This document shows positions 49,211-59,943 of a stretch of DNA of 64,000 nt, one piece after another; the first letter of the stretch is position 1; the number at the start of each line of letters is the position of its first letter. Source of the DNA: Kribbella qitaiheensis (GTDB lineage Bacteria; Actinomycetota; Actinomycetes; Propionibacteriales; Kribbellaceae). The stretch is taken from contig NZ_CP043661.1 of assembly GCF_014217565.1 (NCBI RefSeq), positions 5,208,001 through 5,272,000 of the forward strand. Reading direction: 5' to 3'. The notes beneath the pieces are model-generated. The model saw only the letters and a list, made by a program, of their open reading frames with translations. It was not told where the DNA came from and did not search any database. The translations under genes were made by a program, and so were the position numbers.

Positions 49211-49684
49211 TCAGCTGGAGAAGTCTTCCGGGGCCACGCCGTCGAGGAACTGGCGGAAGCGTTCCAGCTCGGCCTGCTCTTCTTCCGGGGTGGCCACGCC
49301 GGCCTCGAGCAGCACCTTCTCGGTGCAGCGGATCGGCGTACCGAGTCTGACGGCTAGGGCAACGGAGTCGCTGGGGCGGGCGGAGACGCGGACGCCGTTG
49401 CCGAGCACGAGCTCGGCGTAGAAGACGGCGTCGCGCAGTTCGACGATCTCGACGGCCTCGATGTGGACGCCGAACGCCTCGATCAGGTCCCGCATCAGAT
49501 CGTGGGTCAGCGGCCGGGACGGGCGCAGGCCCTGTTCCTCGTACGCGATCGCGGTCGCCTCGACCGAACCGATCGAGATCGGCAGGTACCGGTAGCCCTC
49601 GGTCTCGCGCAGCATCATCACAGGCGCCCGGTTGGGCGATTCCATCCGGATCCCGATCAGGGTGAGTTCTCGCATCGTCGTCAT
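49211..49684 (-). CDS. Bifunctional nuclease family protein (DUF151)
   Basis: 157 residues. MRELTLIGIRMESPNRAPVMML and YLPISIGSVEATAIA are hallmarks of the BFN/DUF151 domain, and RPSDSVALAVRLGTPI its conserved centre. Plant and bacterial relatives have been reported to have DNase and RNase activity, but the role here is unproven. An acidic C-terminal tail follows. Downstream of the NUDIX gene, 164 bp apart. Confidence 0.93.
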   Translation of the reverse strand: MTTMRELTLIGIRMESPNRAPVMMLRETEGYRYLPISIGSVEATAIAYEEQGLRPSRPLTHDLMRDLIEAFGVHIEAVEIVELRDAVFYAELVLGNGVRVSARPSDSVALAVRLGTPIRCTEKVLLEAGVATPEEEQAELERFRQFLDGVAPEDFSS

Positions 49685-49848
49685 GGTGCGCCCGAACCTC
49701 TCCGTGAGCCGGCGCCCGGTGGGGCGCCCCTAATGCAGCCTCGGTAGGAACATACCCGCAAGGAACTCGGCTGACTCCGGCCACCGCCCCGCCGTCACCG
49801 TGTCTTGACGTAAACATGCTGTCACCAGCCGTGGCCGGCGGCAGTCGC

Positions 49849-50733
49849 TCAGGGCGCGCCGAAGCGTTCGTGGACGATCCGGCCGTCCGCGATCCGGTGG
49901 GCCACGACGAATGCGGCGGGTGCGTACTTGCCGACCGGCAAGCTGAGCTCGCGGGCAAGCGCGGGTAGTACGGGCCGGTGCGAACAGATCGCGGTGACCT
50001 TGCCGGGCCGCCACGCCTTGTCGCCGAGACCGCGCATCGCGTCCGGATCGGCCTCGTAGCCGCGCTCGGAGATCTCCCGATGTAGGTGGATCTTCTTGCC
50101 GATCGCCCCGGCGTACGGCGCGACCGTGGCCGCGCACCGCTCAGCGTCGCTGCTGAGAACCCGATCGACACCGAGAGCAGCCAGTACCGCGACGAGCCGC
50201 TCGGCCGTCGACTCTCCTTCCCCGGTCAGCGGCCGATCGGTGTCCTTGCGGTCCCACTCTTTACGCTTCACGGCCTCGGCATGCCGGATCAGCACCAGCG
50301 ACGAGGTGACTTCGGCGCGGCCGTCGAGCAGATCGAGGATGTCGACGTCACGGGGATAGCTGAGCCTGCTCCGGGCCTTGTCGATGCCGAGCCAGTCGAG
50401 CTTGTCGACCTCGTCGTTCGGCTCGAACTCCCGCGCCTTGCCGTCGATCGCGGCAGACCAGTAGTGCACCATCTTCGGCACGGACCCGCCGTTCTTGCGG
50501 ACCTCGTACCGCTGGATGCCGAGCGACGGGCCGAGGGTCACCCGCTGACCGGTCTCCTCCTCGATCTCGCGGTGCGCGGCCACCAGCACGTGCTCGTCCG
50601 GGACCAGCTTCCCCTTCGGGAGGGACCAGTCGTCGTACCGGGGGCGATGCACCAGCAGGACTTGGCGCTCGCCTCGCTGCTCCCGCCAGACGACGCCACC
50701 CGCGGCGATCACAGTCGCCGTACTCACAGACAC
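49849..50733 (-). CDS. NUDIX hydrolase fused to histidine phosphatase (MutT1-like)
   Basis: 294 residues in two domains. The NUDIX box spans 41-63 (G41 to the REIEEETG core). The phosphoglycerate-mutase-like domain begins at LVLIRHAEA (RHA at 150-152). This fusion matches mycobacterial MutT1, which hydrolyses 8-oxo-(d)GTP and diadenosine polyphosphates. The GTG at 50733 (or 50727) is 6 bp after the ppk stop, so it is in the ppk operon. A longer open frame upstream is a shadow of ppk. Confidence 0.93.
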   Translation of the reverse strand: MSVSTATVIAAGGVVWREQRGERQVLLVHRPRYDDWSLPKGKLVPDEHVLVAAHREIEEETGQRVTLGPSLGIQRYEVRKNGGSVPKMVHYWSAAIDGKAREFEPNDEVDKLDWLGIDKARSRLSYPRDVDILDLLDGRAEVTSSLVLIRHAEAVKRKEWDRKDTDRPLTGEGESTAERLVAVLAALGVDRVLSSDAERCAATVAPYAGAIGKKIHLHREISERGYEADPDAMRGLGDKAWRPGKVTAICSHRPVLPALARELSLPVGKYAPAAFVVAHRIADGRIVHERFGAP

Positions 50734-50738
50734 CAACC

Positions 50739-52899
50739 CTAGGTAGTCGGATCCGTCTGGCGGCGACGGCCACGCGTGAGGATCAGACGTTCTTGCAGGT
50801 CGCGGAGTGGTTCGCCGTCCGCTCCGGTCAGCCGGGCCTGCCAGGTGTCGTCGGGCTGCAGCCACCACGACCCCACGGTGTCGTCGAAGCCGAGGTCGAA
50901 CAGATCGTCCAGCTCGGTGACGTGGTCGGCCTCCTTCAACTGGACGAGCACCTCGACCCGGCGATCCAGGTTGCGGTGCATCAGGTCGGCCGAGCCGATC
51001 CAGACCTCCGGTTCGCCGCCGTTCTCGAACCAGAACACCCGGCTGTGCTCGAGGAACCGGCCGAGGACGCTCCGGACCCGGATGTTGTCGGACAAACCGG
51101 GGATGCCGGGCCGGATCGTGCAGATGCCCCGGATCCACAGATCCACCGGTACGCCGGCTTGCGACGCGCGGTACAGGGCGTCCGAGAGGGCCTCGTCGAC
51201 CAGGCTGTTCACCTTGATCCGCACGCGCGCGGGGCGACCCGCGAGGTGGTGCTGGACCTCGCGCTCGATCCGCTCGAGCAGACCACGCCGTACGGACTGT
51301 GGTGCGACCAGGAGCCGCCGGTAGCCGCTGCTGCGGCCGAACCCGGACAGGTGGTTGAACAGGTGCGCGATGTCCTCGGTGACCACCTTGTCGCTGGTCA
51401 GCAGGCCGAGGTCCTCGTAGAGCCGCGCGGTCTTCGGGTGGTAGTTGCCGGTGCCGATGTGGACGTAGCGGCGAAGACCGTCCGGCTCCTCGCGGACCAC
51501 CATCGACAGCTTGCAGTGCGTCTTGAGCCCGATCACGCCGTACACGACGTGGCAGCCGGCATGTTCGAGCTGGCGGGCCCATTTGATGTTCGCCTGCTCG
51601 TCGAAGCGCGCCTGGATCTCGACCAGCACCAGCACCTGCTTGCCGGCCTCGGCGGCGTCGATCAGCGCGTCCACGATCGGGGAGTCACCCGACGTCCGGT
51701 AGAGCGTCTGCTTGATCGCCAGCACGTGCGGGTCGGCCGCGGCCCTGCTCGATGAAGCGCTGCACGCTCGTGGAGAACGAGTCGTACGGGTGGTGCACGA
51801 GTACGTCGCGCTGCTTGAGCGCATGGAACAGATCGGCCGGGTTGGAGGTCTCCACCTCGGCCAGGTGCGGGTGGGTCGACGGGACGAATGCCGGGTACAT
51901 CAGCTCGGCCCGGTCCAGCGCCGCGATCGCGAACAGCCCGCGCAGATCGAGCGGGCCGGGCAGCTTGAACACCTCGGCGTCGGTGACGCCGAGCTCGGAG
52001 ACCAGCAGCGACAGCACCTGCGGCTCGATCGACTCCTCGACCTCGAGCCGGACCGGCGGCCCGAACTTGCGCCGCAGCAGCTCCTTCTCGAGCGCGGCGA
52101 GCAGGTTCTCGGCGTCGTCCTCCTCGACCTCGAGGTCCTCGTTGCGGGTGACCCGGAAGGTGTGGACCTGGGTCACCTCCATGCCCGGGAAGAGCTGGCC
52201 CAGGTGAGTGGCGATGACGTCCTCGAGCGGGACGAACCGGTCGTCGGCGACCCGGACGAACCGGGGCAGCAGCGGCGGCACCTTGACCCGGGCGAAGTGC
52301 TCGCCACCGGTGTCCGGGTTCCGGACCACCACGGCCAGGTTGAGCGACAGGCCGGAGATGTACGGGAACGGGTGGGAGGGGTCGACGGCCAGCGGAGTCA
52401 GCACGGGGAAGACCCGGTCCTTGAAGAACTTCGTCATCCCCTCCCGCTCCGACGTGTCCAGCTCGTCCCAGCGGAGGATCTCGATACCCTGCTCGGTCAG
52501 AGCGGGCTGCACCGTCTTCCGCCACGTCTCCGCCTGCCGGTCCATCAGCTCCCGGCTCCGGGTCAGGCTGCGATCGAGTACCTCGCGAGGCATCAGCCCG
52601 CTGGCGGCCTTGACCGCCACCCCGGCCGCGATCCGGCGCTTCAGCCCGGCGATCCGGACCATGTAGAACTCGTCCAGGTTGCTGGCGAAGATGGCCAGGA
52701 ACTTGGCCCGCTCCAGCAGCGGGACGCGCTCGTCCTCGGCCAGCTCGAGCACGCGCTGGTTGAACGCGAGCCAGCTCAGCTCGCGGTCCGAGAACCGGTC
52801 CGGTGGGAGATCGCCGGCCTCCGCGATGTCGTACGGGGGCTCGACGTCGTACTCCCGGTTGTGCGACGCCAACAAGTCTCCAGCCACGTGGACCAGCAT
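50739..52899 (-). pseudogene. ppk: Polyphosphate kinase (Ppk1), one frameshift
   Basis: Reconstructed length about 720 residues, normal for Ppk1. The first frame (from 52899) holds the N and head domains ([17 protein letters not shown]). After an extra base in GGCCC (51741-51745) the product resumes as [20 protein letters not shown] and carries the catalytic region [11 protein letters not shown], with the autophosphorylated histidine, and [17 protein letters not shown]. Ppk1 makes polyphosphate from ATP. As an essential-looking, fully conserved gene its break favours sequencing error. A PhoP-like half-site lies at 52906-52916. Confidence 0.94.
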
Positions 52900-52905
52900 C
52901 CCATC

Positions 52906-52916
52906 CTTGGGTGAAC
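52906..52916 (-). promoter_or_regulatory. Single PHO-box-like unit before ppk
   Basis: GTTCACCCAAG on the minus strand matches one 11-bp PhoP unit. It is only 7 bp from the ppk ATG and has no good partner repeat. Confidence 0.3.
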
Positions 52917-52966
52917 AGCAGGTTGCCTAGGCGGCGAGCCGGGACTTGTTGCTAGCGTCACTCCTT

Positions 52967-54019
52967 GTGAACCGACGAGTGGACACCCTGCTGCGAACCG
53001 CGCTGGACACGGTGCAGGGCAACGCCCTGAAGCCGGTGACGGTGCTGCCCCGGGCGCTCCGGCACCGCCTGGCCGGGGCTCCGATCCAGATCGACGGCAA
53101 CGTCCTGGACCCCGATCTCCAGCTCCTGCTCCGGCTGGAGAACTTGTTGCCGTCATCAATGAAATCGGTCGCCGGCGCGCGGACCAACCTGATCAGGATG
53201 TCCAAGCTGGTCGCCGGGAACCCGCGTGAACTACAGCGCGTGACCGAACTCACGGTCCGCGGCGCCGATGGTCAGCTCGGCGCCCGCCTCTACGTGCCCC
53301 GTACCGCGGGTCGCGGGTTGCTCGTGTTCTTCCACGGCGGCGGGTGGGTTGTCGGCGACTTGGACAGCCACGACGCCTACTGCCGCGACCTGGCTTCGGA
53401 GGCCGGCGTACGCGTGTTGTCGGTCGACTACCGGCTCGCGCCGGAGGCGGAGGCGCCGGTCGCGGCCGAGGACGCCATCGCCGCGTTCAGTTGGGCTGTC
53501 GAGCACGCCGAAGACCTCGGCGCGGACCCCGCACTGGTGGCCGTCGGTGGAGACAGTGCCGGAGGCAACCTTTCCGCGGTGGTCGCCCAGCAATGCGTAC
53601 TGCGCGGTCTCCCGTCGCCGGCACTCCAGTTGCTGCTCTACCCGGCCGTCGACCTGGTCGGCCGCCGCCCGAGCCGGGACCTTTTTGGCGAGGGCTTCTT
53701 CCTCACCGAGGAGGACATCATCTGGTACCGCGAGCACTACACACCGGACCCGGCCATCCGTCCGAACCCGCTGGTCTCGCCGATCTTCACCAAGGACCTG
53801 TCCGGCCTGGCCCCGGCCCACATCGTCACCGCCGGCTTCGACCCGCTCCGCGACGAAGGCAACGAGTACGCCGAACTGCTGGCCGCGGCAGGAGTCCAGG
53901 TCACCCACGTCTGCGAACCCGGCATGGTCCACGGCTTCGCCAGCATCCTCGCCCTGGGCGGCGAAACCCGAGCGGCTCAACTCCGCATAGCCACCCGCCT
54001 ACGCGAAGCCCTCACCTGA
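52967..54019 (+). CDS. Alpha/beta hydrolase of the hormone-sensitive-lipase family
   Basis: 350 residues. Oxyanion-hole HGGGW, nucleophile GDSAGGN, acid DPLRDEG and base MVHGF are all present in order, the mark of HSL-type esterases. It hydrolyses carboxyl esters; the substrate is unknown. TAGCGT at 52953-52958 is a good -10 box 8 bp before the GTG at 52967, so the message is probably leaderless. It converges with the PKD gene 3 bp away. Confidence 0.93.
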   Translation: MNRRVDTLLRTALDTVQGNALKPVTVLPRALRHRLAGAPIQIDGNVLDPDLQLLLRLENLLPSSMKSVAGARTNLIRMSKLVAGNPRELQRVTELTVRGADGQLGARLYVPRTAGRGLLVFFHGGGWVVGDLDSHDAYCRDLASEAGVRVLSVDYRLAPEAEAPVAAEDAIAAFSWAVEHAEDLGADPALVAVGGDSAGGNLSAVVAQQCVLRGLPSPALQLLLYPAVDLVGRRPSRDLFGEGFFLTEEDIIWYREHYTPDPAIRPNPLVSPIFTKDLSGLAPAHIVTAGFDPLRDEGNEYAELLAAAGVQVTHVCEPGMVHGFASILALGGETRAAQLRIATRLREALT

Positions 54020-54022
54020 CCT

Positions 54023-54928
54023 TCAGCGCTGCGGATCCACCAACACAGGCACAGCCTCCCGCACCAGCAGCCCCGTAGCAGGCCCGGCAATAGCCACAGT
54101 CCCCTCCACGTACTGCCACCCGGTGCCGGCCACGCTGTACCGAGCCGCGTAATTCGTAGTGAGCGTCACGCTGACGTCCCCACGCTTCAAATACTTGTGC
54201 GTAATCTCTTTGGCCGGATACGCCTTCCCCGGCGAGGTCGTCGTCACCGACTTCCCATCCCCAAAATTCCAGATATAGCTCATCGGCGTAGCCTCAACCA
54301 CCACCGCAAACCCCAGCAAACTAACGGTATTCACCGACACCTTGCTCTGATCCGTATAAACAATGGTGTCCAGATTGACCAGCGTCCGCGCCTTGGGCTG
54401 CACCTTCACTCCAAGCCCCGGGAACAACACATCCTTGTACTCCGCCAAAAGCTGCTCCCACGTAACATCCTGAGGCCGAGGCAACCGCCGAACCACCCCA
54501 CCCGGCGGCGGCGTAACCCCCGGCCGATCCGGCGTAAACGGCTGACACCTGGTAGGCCCAGGAACAGTCCCATCAGCCCCCACCCGCCCACAAACCCCAA
54601 TATTCAACCTGAAGTCGTCTCGGGTCAGTGGCCTGGTCAGGTTTTTAGCATCCACGACGGTGGGGATGTGCTTAGCAACCTTGCCGCGCTGAGGCAGTGC
54701 CTTCGGGCGGTTGCCGTTGAGCCGGCCATCGACCTTTGTCCTCCCCTTCACCAATATGCCGTCCTTCGTCGGATCGACGCTGACGTCAGGTGGTCTGGGA
54801 GTGGTCACAGCCTGCGGAGCGACCTGTTGATCTGCCGGGCGAGAGGCTCCGGCAGGCTGCACCCAGAATGCGCATGCAGCAACCAACAGACTGGCCACCG
54901 GCAACGTGCACCAGATCGATGCCCTCAT
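54023..54928 (-). CDS. Secreted protein with PKD-like domain
   Basis: 301 residues. A signal peptide at about 1-28 is followed by a Pro-rich linker and a C-terminal PKD/polycystic-type beta-sandwich (SYIWNFGDGKSVTTT ... KYLKRGDVSVTLTT). Such domains mediate extracellular binding. Its start overlaps the DUF6318 stop (ATGA), so the two secreted proteins are made together. Confidence 0.83.
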   Translation of the reverse strand: MRASIWCTLPVASLLVAACAFWVQPAGASRPADQQVAPQAVTTPRPPDVSVDPTKDGILVKGRTKVDGRLNGNRPKALPQRGKVAKHIPTVVDAKNLTRPLTRDDFRLNIGVCGRVGADGTVPGPTRCQPFTPDRPGVTPPPGGVVRRLPRPQDVTWEQLLAEYKDVLFPGLGVKVQPKARTLVNLDTIVYTDQSKVSVNTVSLLGFAVVVEATPMSYIWNFGDGKSVTTTSPGKAYPAKEITHKYLKRGDVSVTLTTNYAARYSVAGTGWQYVEGTVAIAGPATGLLVREAVPVLVDPQR

Positions 54929-55515
54929 TGCTCGACTTGCTTCATCTCGTACATCACCCAGCTACCGCTCTGAGGTGACAAGGCGAGCTCTCGCGTGTAT
55001 GTCCTCGCCTTGCTCGTGAACGGAGTGGCCGTCGGCGTCGGACGGCTGACGTATTGGCCCACGCTGACAACGGCTGAGCCGCCGAGACGACCATTCTGGC
55101 CGCGGACGAGCTCGGAGACCTCTTTGAGTCGTTCGTGGTAGTCGCCAGTCAGGAGACCATTGGCCGCATTCGACTTCTGCACGAAGTCGGCATATGCCTT
55201 GCAATTCTCGCAGCCGGCCTCGCTTGCGCTGAGCAGTCCGGTGCTGTCGCCGGTGTCAGATGCGTAGTTCATTAAATCGCTGTAGTACCTGACAAAGGCC
55301 TCGGCGGACGCGAGGGTCAGGCCCGTGGCACCGGAGGGTCGCTCGGGTGGGCTCGTAGGTGCCGGTGTGGACGGTGTCGAGCTAGTGCCGGGGGCCGACG
55401 AAGTCGCTGACCTGTCTGGGCGGCCTGCGTCGGGGCTGCCTCCGGTGCAGGCGGTTAGGGCGAGCGTGGCTAGACAGGCCAGGGTTAGGGCGGTGGGCCT
55501 GTTGCGGGTAGTCAC
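54925..55515 (-). CDS. DUF6318 lipoprotein
   Basis: 196 residues from the GTG at 55515, which has GGAGAGG 8 nt upstream. The signal peptide and lipobox read LATLALTACTGG. A Ser/Thr/Pro linker follows, then an NTF2-like DUF6318 domain with FVRYYSDLMNYASDTGD and the paired cysteines CENCKAY. Function unknown; probably surface-anchored partner of the PKD protein downstream. Confidence 0.88.
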   Translation of the reverse strand: MTTRNRPTALTLACLATLALTACTGGSPDAGRPDRSATSSAPGTSSTPSTPAPTSPPERPSGATGLTLASAEAFVRYYSDLMNYASDTGDSTGLLSASEAGCENCKAYADFVQKSNAANGLLTGDYHERLKEVSELVRGQNGRLGGSAVVSVGQYVSRPTPTATPFTSKARTYTRELALSPQSGSWVMYEMKQVEQ

Positions 55516-55683
55516 GGGGGTCACCTCTCCGTAGTCGACCACGATCGTAACTGAGCGTGGGATCGCTAGGGATGGCCAGAGACGCAGGCTGTGGATAAGT
55601 GGTTGGGGGCCAGGAGCCGCCCGGCTGGGGGGTGAGTGGCTCGGGCGGCTCCTGGTTAGTGGTGGGACGGAGGTGGGCACGGG

Positions 55684-56619
55684 TTATGACGCGATGTGAG
55701 CAGATGAATCCGGTGTGAGACCGTTCACAGGCGCGAATTGGACGTCCAGGGCGGCGGTTTCGAAGCCGAGTTTTGTGTACAGAGAGTGCGCAGCGGTATT
55801 GGTGCCGTCGACGTACAGGACCACCGACGCGAGTCCGCGGTCCTCCTGGAGGTGGCGGACACCCTCCAGCGTCAGCGCCTTGCCGAGGCCCGTGCCCTGG
55901 TGCGAAGGAGCGACGCCCACCACGTACACCTCGCCGAACGGCGCCTCGCCCTCGTCGTCGTGGACCTTTGTCCAGTGGAAGCCAGCCAGTTCGCCCGAGG
56001 CGTCGTCCACAGCGAGGAAGAAGCCGGCCGGGTCGAACCACGGTTGGTGTAGCCGGTCCGTCAGGTCCGACTGGTCCCAGCCGCCCTGCTCCGGGTGATG
56101 CGCGAAGGCCGCCGCGTTCACGGCGAGCCATGCTGCGTCGTCCTCGCCCGGTATGAACGCCCGTACCGAGACCCCAGCCGGCCAGACAGCAGCCGGCAGG
56201 GGAGCGCTCGGCCGCCGGAGGAAGTAGAGCTCCCGAGCGACCTCAAGCCCCAGTTGAGCGGCAAGCTCGTCGGATCCGGGGAGCCTCCCATGGGCCCACA
56301 CGTGAAGCCGCGAACCACCGTGGTCGAGGAGAATCCGAAGCAGCGAAGTACCGAAGCCCTGGCGTCTGTACTGCGGGGAGACCACCAGTTCGGCGGATCC
56401 ATCCGCCCCTAGCGCCCCGTATCCGGCGAGGTCGGTCGCGCCCGGATCCCCGGCGTACGCGAGGACGTGGACGTCGCCCCGGTGTTCACCGTCCAGGTGG
56501 AGCAGTGTCTGTTCGGACAGCGGATTGACGCCGTCGCTCTGTGCGGCCGAACGAGCGAGTTCGGTGACGGCGGCGGCGGTGGCCGAGGGCAACGGGGAGG
56601 GTACGGCTTCGAGTGTCAC
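55684..56619 (-). CDS. mshD: Mycothiol synthase MshD
   Basis: 311 residues with two GNAT domains. The first has [16 protein letters not shown], the second [19 protein letters not shown] with [18 protein letters not shown]. This is the MshD layout, the enzyme that acetylates Cys-GlcN-Ins in the last step of mycothiol synthesis. The GTG at 56619 is the natural start; the very long open frame beyond it is antisense to the nucleotidase gene. Confidence 0.95.
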   Translation of the reverse strand: MTLEAVPSPLPSATAAAVTELARSAAQSDGVNPLSEQTLLHLDGEHRGDVHVLAYAGDPGATDLAGYGALGADGSAELVVSPQYRRQGFGTSLLRILLDHGGSRLHVWAHGRLPGSDELAAQLGLEVARELYFLRRPSAPLPAAVWPAGVSVRAFIPGEDDAAWLAVNAAAFAHHPEQGGWDQSDLTDRLHQPWFDPAGFFLAVDDASGELAGFHWTKVHDDEGEAPFGEVYVVGVAPSHQGTGLGKALTLEGVRHLQEDRGLASVVLYVDGTNTAAHSLYTKLGFETAALDVQFAPVNGLTPDSSAHIAS

Positions 56620-56736
56620 CTGAATACCGTAAAAGGTCCCGGTCAGTTCACTGTCAGGGCCTTGGTGTGCCGCGCCAGGTCGGGTAATTTTCGGGCACCG
56701 CACACCAGCGGCGATCGAAACGACGACGGAGAAGAC

Positions 56737-58503
56737 ATGGCCTTCACAGGACGAGACAAGAAGTGGCTGAGGGGACCCCGGGCCGTCGGCCTGGTGGCCG
56801 CGGGAGCCGCTGTGGTGCTCGGGCTGGCCACGGGGGGAACCGTGACCCAGGCTGCGCCGGCGAAGCCCAAGCCGACGCACACCCAGATTCAGCTGCTCGC
56901 GATCAACGACTTCCACGGCAACCTCGCGCCGAACCCGGCGACCAGCTCGAGCGGCAACGTGAACGGCACGCCCGCGGGTGGCGCGGAGTACCTGTCGACC
57001 CAGCTGGACCTGCTGCGACGGTCCGCCCGGGCGCAGGGCCAGGACACCGCCACGGTCGCCGCCGGTGACCTGATCGGCGCTTCGCCGCTGCTCTCGGCCG
57101 CGTTCCACGACGAGCCGACCATCGAGGCGATGAACGCGATGGGTCTGGATGCCACCTCGGTCGGCAACCACGAGTTCGACGAGGGGTACAAGGAACTTCT
57201 GCGGATGCAGAAAGGCGGCTGTCTGAACGACGGCGACGGCCAGAACAACCAGAACTCCTGCCCGGACCACAAGTTCAAGGGCGCGGACTTCAAGTACCTG
57301 TCGGCGAACGTGTTCTACGAGAACACCGCGAAGACCCTGTTCGCGCCGTACACGGTGAAGAAGTTCCGTGACGGCCAGAAGGTCGCCTTCATCGGCATGA
57401 CGCTGGAGAACACCCCGAACATCGTCACCAAGTCCGGCGTCCAGGGCCTGGCCTTCAAGGACGAGGTGGAGACCGCCAACGCGCTGGTGCCGAAGCTGAA
57501 GCAGCAGGGCATCGAGGCGATCGTGGTGCTGCTGCACGAGGGCGGTCTGCCGGCCGACCCGAAGGCATTCAACAGCTGCCCGGGCGTCTCCGGTCCGATC
57601 CTCGACATCGCCAAGAACCTCGACCCGGCGATCGACGCGATCCTTTCCGGCCATACCCACCAGTCGTACAACTGCTCGTTCCCCGACCCGGCAGGCAAGC
57701 CGCGGCTCGTCACCAGCGCGTCCTCGTTCGGCAAGATCGTCACCGAGGTCCGGCTGAGCATCGACAACACCACGCACGACGTGGACCGGCTGAACACGAT
57801 GGCGAACAACCACATCGTCACCCAGGACGTGCCGAAGGACCCGCGGCTGACCAAGCTCATCAGCGGCTACCAGACGCTGGTCGCGCCGATCGAGTCCAAG
57901 GTCATCGGTCACATCACCACCCCGTCGGTGGTGAAGACGCCGGACGACTCGGGTGAGTCCCCGCTGGGCAACCTGATCGCCGACGGGCAACTGGCCGATC
58001 CCTCGACCATCACCAACAACAAGACGCCGGTGGTGGCGTTCATGAACCCGGGCGGGATCCGGGCCGACCTCGCCTCGACCGGAGGCGCCGTCACCTACGG
58101 CAGCGCGTTCACCGTGCAGCCGTTCAACAACTACCTGGTCTCGATGGACATGACCGGGACCCAGATCAAGGCGCTGCTGGAACAGCAGTTCTCCGGCGTC
58201 AACCAGACCGCGAACAAGGTGCTGCAGATCTCCGGCATCACCTACACCTACAGCCCGGCCGCGACGCCGGGTGCCAAGGTGGTCGCGGGCTCGATCAAGA
58301 TCGCGGGCCAGCCGTTGGTCGACGCGACGACGTACCGGATCGTCACGAACAACTTCCTCTCCGACGGCGGTGACGGCTTCCCGGCCTTCACCACCGCGAC
58401 GGACAAGTTCTTCGGCGGCCTCGACATCGACGCCTTCGCCAACTACCTCACCGCCCACGACCCGTACACCCCAGGCCCGACCGACCGCATCAGCATCTCC
58501 TGA
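56737..58503 (+). CDS. Secreted 5'-nucleotidase / metallophosphatase (UshA family)
   Basis: 588 residues. Signal peptide at about 1-40, then the calcineurin-like metal site: [27 protein letters not shown] and SGHTHQSYN. The C-terminal 5'-nucleotidase domain has [10 protein letters not shown] and PFNNYLV. It releases phosphate and nucleosides from extracellular nucleotides. A fitting scavenging partner for the pst system. No convincing PHO box is seen in the 117-bp gap to mshD, though a single GTTCAC occurs. Confidence 0.95.
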   Translation: MAFTGRDKKWLRGPRAVGLVAAGAAVVLGLATGGTVTQAAPAKPKPTHTQIQLLAINDFHGNLAPNPATSSSGNVNGTPAGGAEYLSTQLDLLRRSARAQGQDTATVAAGDLIGASPLLSAAFHDEPTIEAMNAMGLDATSVGNHEFDEGYKELLRMQKGGCLNDGDGQNNQNSCPDHKFKGADFKYLSANVFYENTAKTLFAPYTVKKFRDGQKVAFIGMTLENTPNIVTKSGVQGLAFKDEVETANALVPKLKQQGIEAIVVLLHEGGLPADPKAFNSCPGVSGPILDIAKNLDPAIDAILSGHTHQSYNCSFPDPAGKPRLVTSASSFGKIVTEVRLSIDNTTHDVDRLNTMANNHIVTQDVPKDPRLTKLISGYQTLVAPIESKVIGHITTPSVVKTPDDSGESPLGNLIADGQLADPSTITNNKTPVVAFMNPGGIRADLASTGGAVTYGSAFTVQPFNNYLVSMDMTGTQIKALLEQQFSGVNQTANKVLQISGITYTYSPAATPGAKVVAGSIKIAGQPLVDATTYRIVTNNFLSDGGDGFPAFTTATDKFFGGLDIDAFANYLTAHDPYTPGPTDRISIS

Positions 58504-59068
58504 CCCGGAACCGGCGTGCGGGTCAGGACTTCCCGACCCGTACGCCGGTACGCCGGTACGCCGACCGTTCGCCCTGCTCCCATCCAGGAGGCCCGGCCTT
58601 CCGGCGCCGCCCCCACCACGAGCCCCGGGGGTCGGACCTGCTCTCACCATGTGCACCGTGCGGTCGAACGCCATGTGCACCGTGCGGTCGAACGCTCTCG
58701 CCAGGTGCTCCGGGCGATCCGACCCGCTCCACCCGAGCGCCCGGCGGCCTGCCCGCCTCGCGATCAAGGCCCAGTGCGTCGCCGGTTGCAGTCGCCTGCT
58801 TCGGCCGCTACCCAGCGCATTCCTTGTGCGCCGGCTGAGTGTTCTGGGCCGATCACGCGCTCGAGCGGTGCACCAAGGCGCGGAATTCCTGCGTCGGTTG
58901 CCGGCTCGTGGGCATCCGGTGCGCTTTTCTGGTGGCGGAATGCCTTAGTTGGTTCCCGAAGACGCCCGTACTGCGAGGGCGGGGCGACGCGTGGTCGACT
59001 CAGCGCTGCGTTCGGCGGCCTCCCGCCGGTCGATGCCTCAGCGTGCGCGGCGGGCGACTGGGGTTGAG
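58504..59068. other. Intergenic stretch with small tandem repeats
   Basis: 565 bp without a recognised gene. It contains about three copies of GTACGCCG near 58541-58562 and the 24-bp duplication at 58648-58695. Confidence 0.5.
58648..58695. repeat. Exact 24-bp tandem duplication
   Basis: Two identical units, 58648-58671 and 58672-58695, each beginning CATGTGCACCGTGC. Non-coding as far as I can tell. Confidence 0.9.
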
Positions 59069-59380
59069 CTAGATCAGGAATCTGAGGATTACGAAGGTCA
59101 GGGCGAGGGCGGTGGAGAGGGCTGCCTTTCCGGAGCCGAGGCCGCGGCGGAGGAGGGCGGCGCCGAACACCGCGAAGGTGAGCGGGACCAGCATGATCAG
59201 CAGGGTTACGCCCGCCGCGTGGACGCCGACGTGGGCGCGGCCGATCAGGACCAGGCCGAAGATCAGCGCGAACGTGAGACCGAGCCAGGTCGTGGTCTGG
59301 ATCGGGCCGTCAGCGGTGCGGTCGCCGCGGTGCGATGCGCGGGTCGCGCGGCGGTGCGAAGTCGGAGCAACGTGCGCCAT
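59069..59380 (-). CDS. Small membrane protein of unknown function
   Basis: 103 residues: a basic N-terminus rich in Arg and His, then three hydrophobic helices (about 30-46, 52-75 and 86-102). No family recognised. Upstream lies the minisatellite array. Confidence 0.65.
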   Translation of the reverse strand: MAHVAPTSHRRATRASHRGDRTADGPIQTTTWLGLTFALIFGLVLIGRAHVGVHAAGVTLLIMLVPLTFAVFGAALLRRGLGSGKAALSTALALTFVILRFLI

Positions 59381-59479
59381 CGGTCACCTTCCGTGAAAAG
59401 ACCGAATACGCACGGTAGCAGCAAAAACACACCCTGGTCCAAGGTAGTTTCCCCACCCGCTCCGCAACCCCGCCACCCA

Positions 59480-59940
59480 CCGCGCAGGAGCGGCGCTCCC
59501 ACCCGACGAACCCCGCAGGGGGAGGCGCCGTGACGCGCCTAACGACCGCGCGGGAGCGGAGTTGGCGCCTGAACCACCCGCGCGTAGGCGTTGCTGCAGA
59601 CCGATTGGACCGTGCGGGAGCGGCGCCGTGACGCCGTGCTTGCCGCGCGGGAGTGGTGCTGATTCCGTGCTTACCTGCGGCAGCGGCGCCGTGACGCCGT
59701 GCTTGCCGCGCGGGAGTGGTTCTGATTCCGTGCCGATCGCGCGGTGCTGACGATCGACCGACAGCGCGGAAGTGCTGCTGACGACCTGCCGGAGCGGCGG
59801 GGCGGTGCTCGCGCCTACCTGCCGCGTGGAAGCGCCCGCATGCCGTGCTGGTCGTGGCTGTCGCGCGCGAGGGTGGGAACCGTTCGGCACCGCCTGCCGA
59901 CCGCGGGGGAGCGGTGTTGGCGACCTGCAAATGGCGGCGG
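59480..59940. repeat. Minisatellite array, about 14 copies of a 32-33 bp unit
   Basis: Units of the form CCGCGCGGGAGYGGYG followed by a variable half (often CCGTGACGCCGTGCTTG) begin near 59480, 59513, 59546, 59578, 59610, 59643, 59675, 59706 and 59738, then less regularly at 59762, 59786, 59819, 59851 and 59901. The copies at 59610-59673 and 59675-59736 form a near-identical higher-order pair. No gene is recognised in 59381-59943. Confidence 0.8.
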
Positions 59941-59943
59941 GGG

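Noticed and set aside
56640-56700. PHO box upstream of the 5'-nucleotidase
   Set aside because: Only one GTTCAC-type half is present, with no partner unit at 11-bp spacing.
56620-58767. A 1027-codon open frame on the minus strand extending mshD upstream
   Set aside because: It reads antisense through the well-supported 5'-nucleotidase gene; such long antisense frames are normal at this GC content.
59480-59940. CRISPR array
   Set aside because: The units are degenerate throughout rather than constant repeats with unique spacers, and no cas genes are present.
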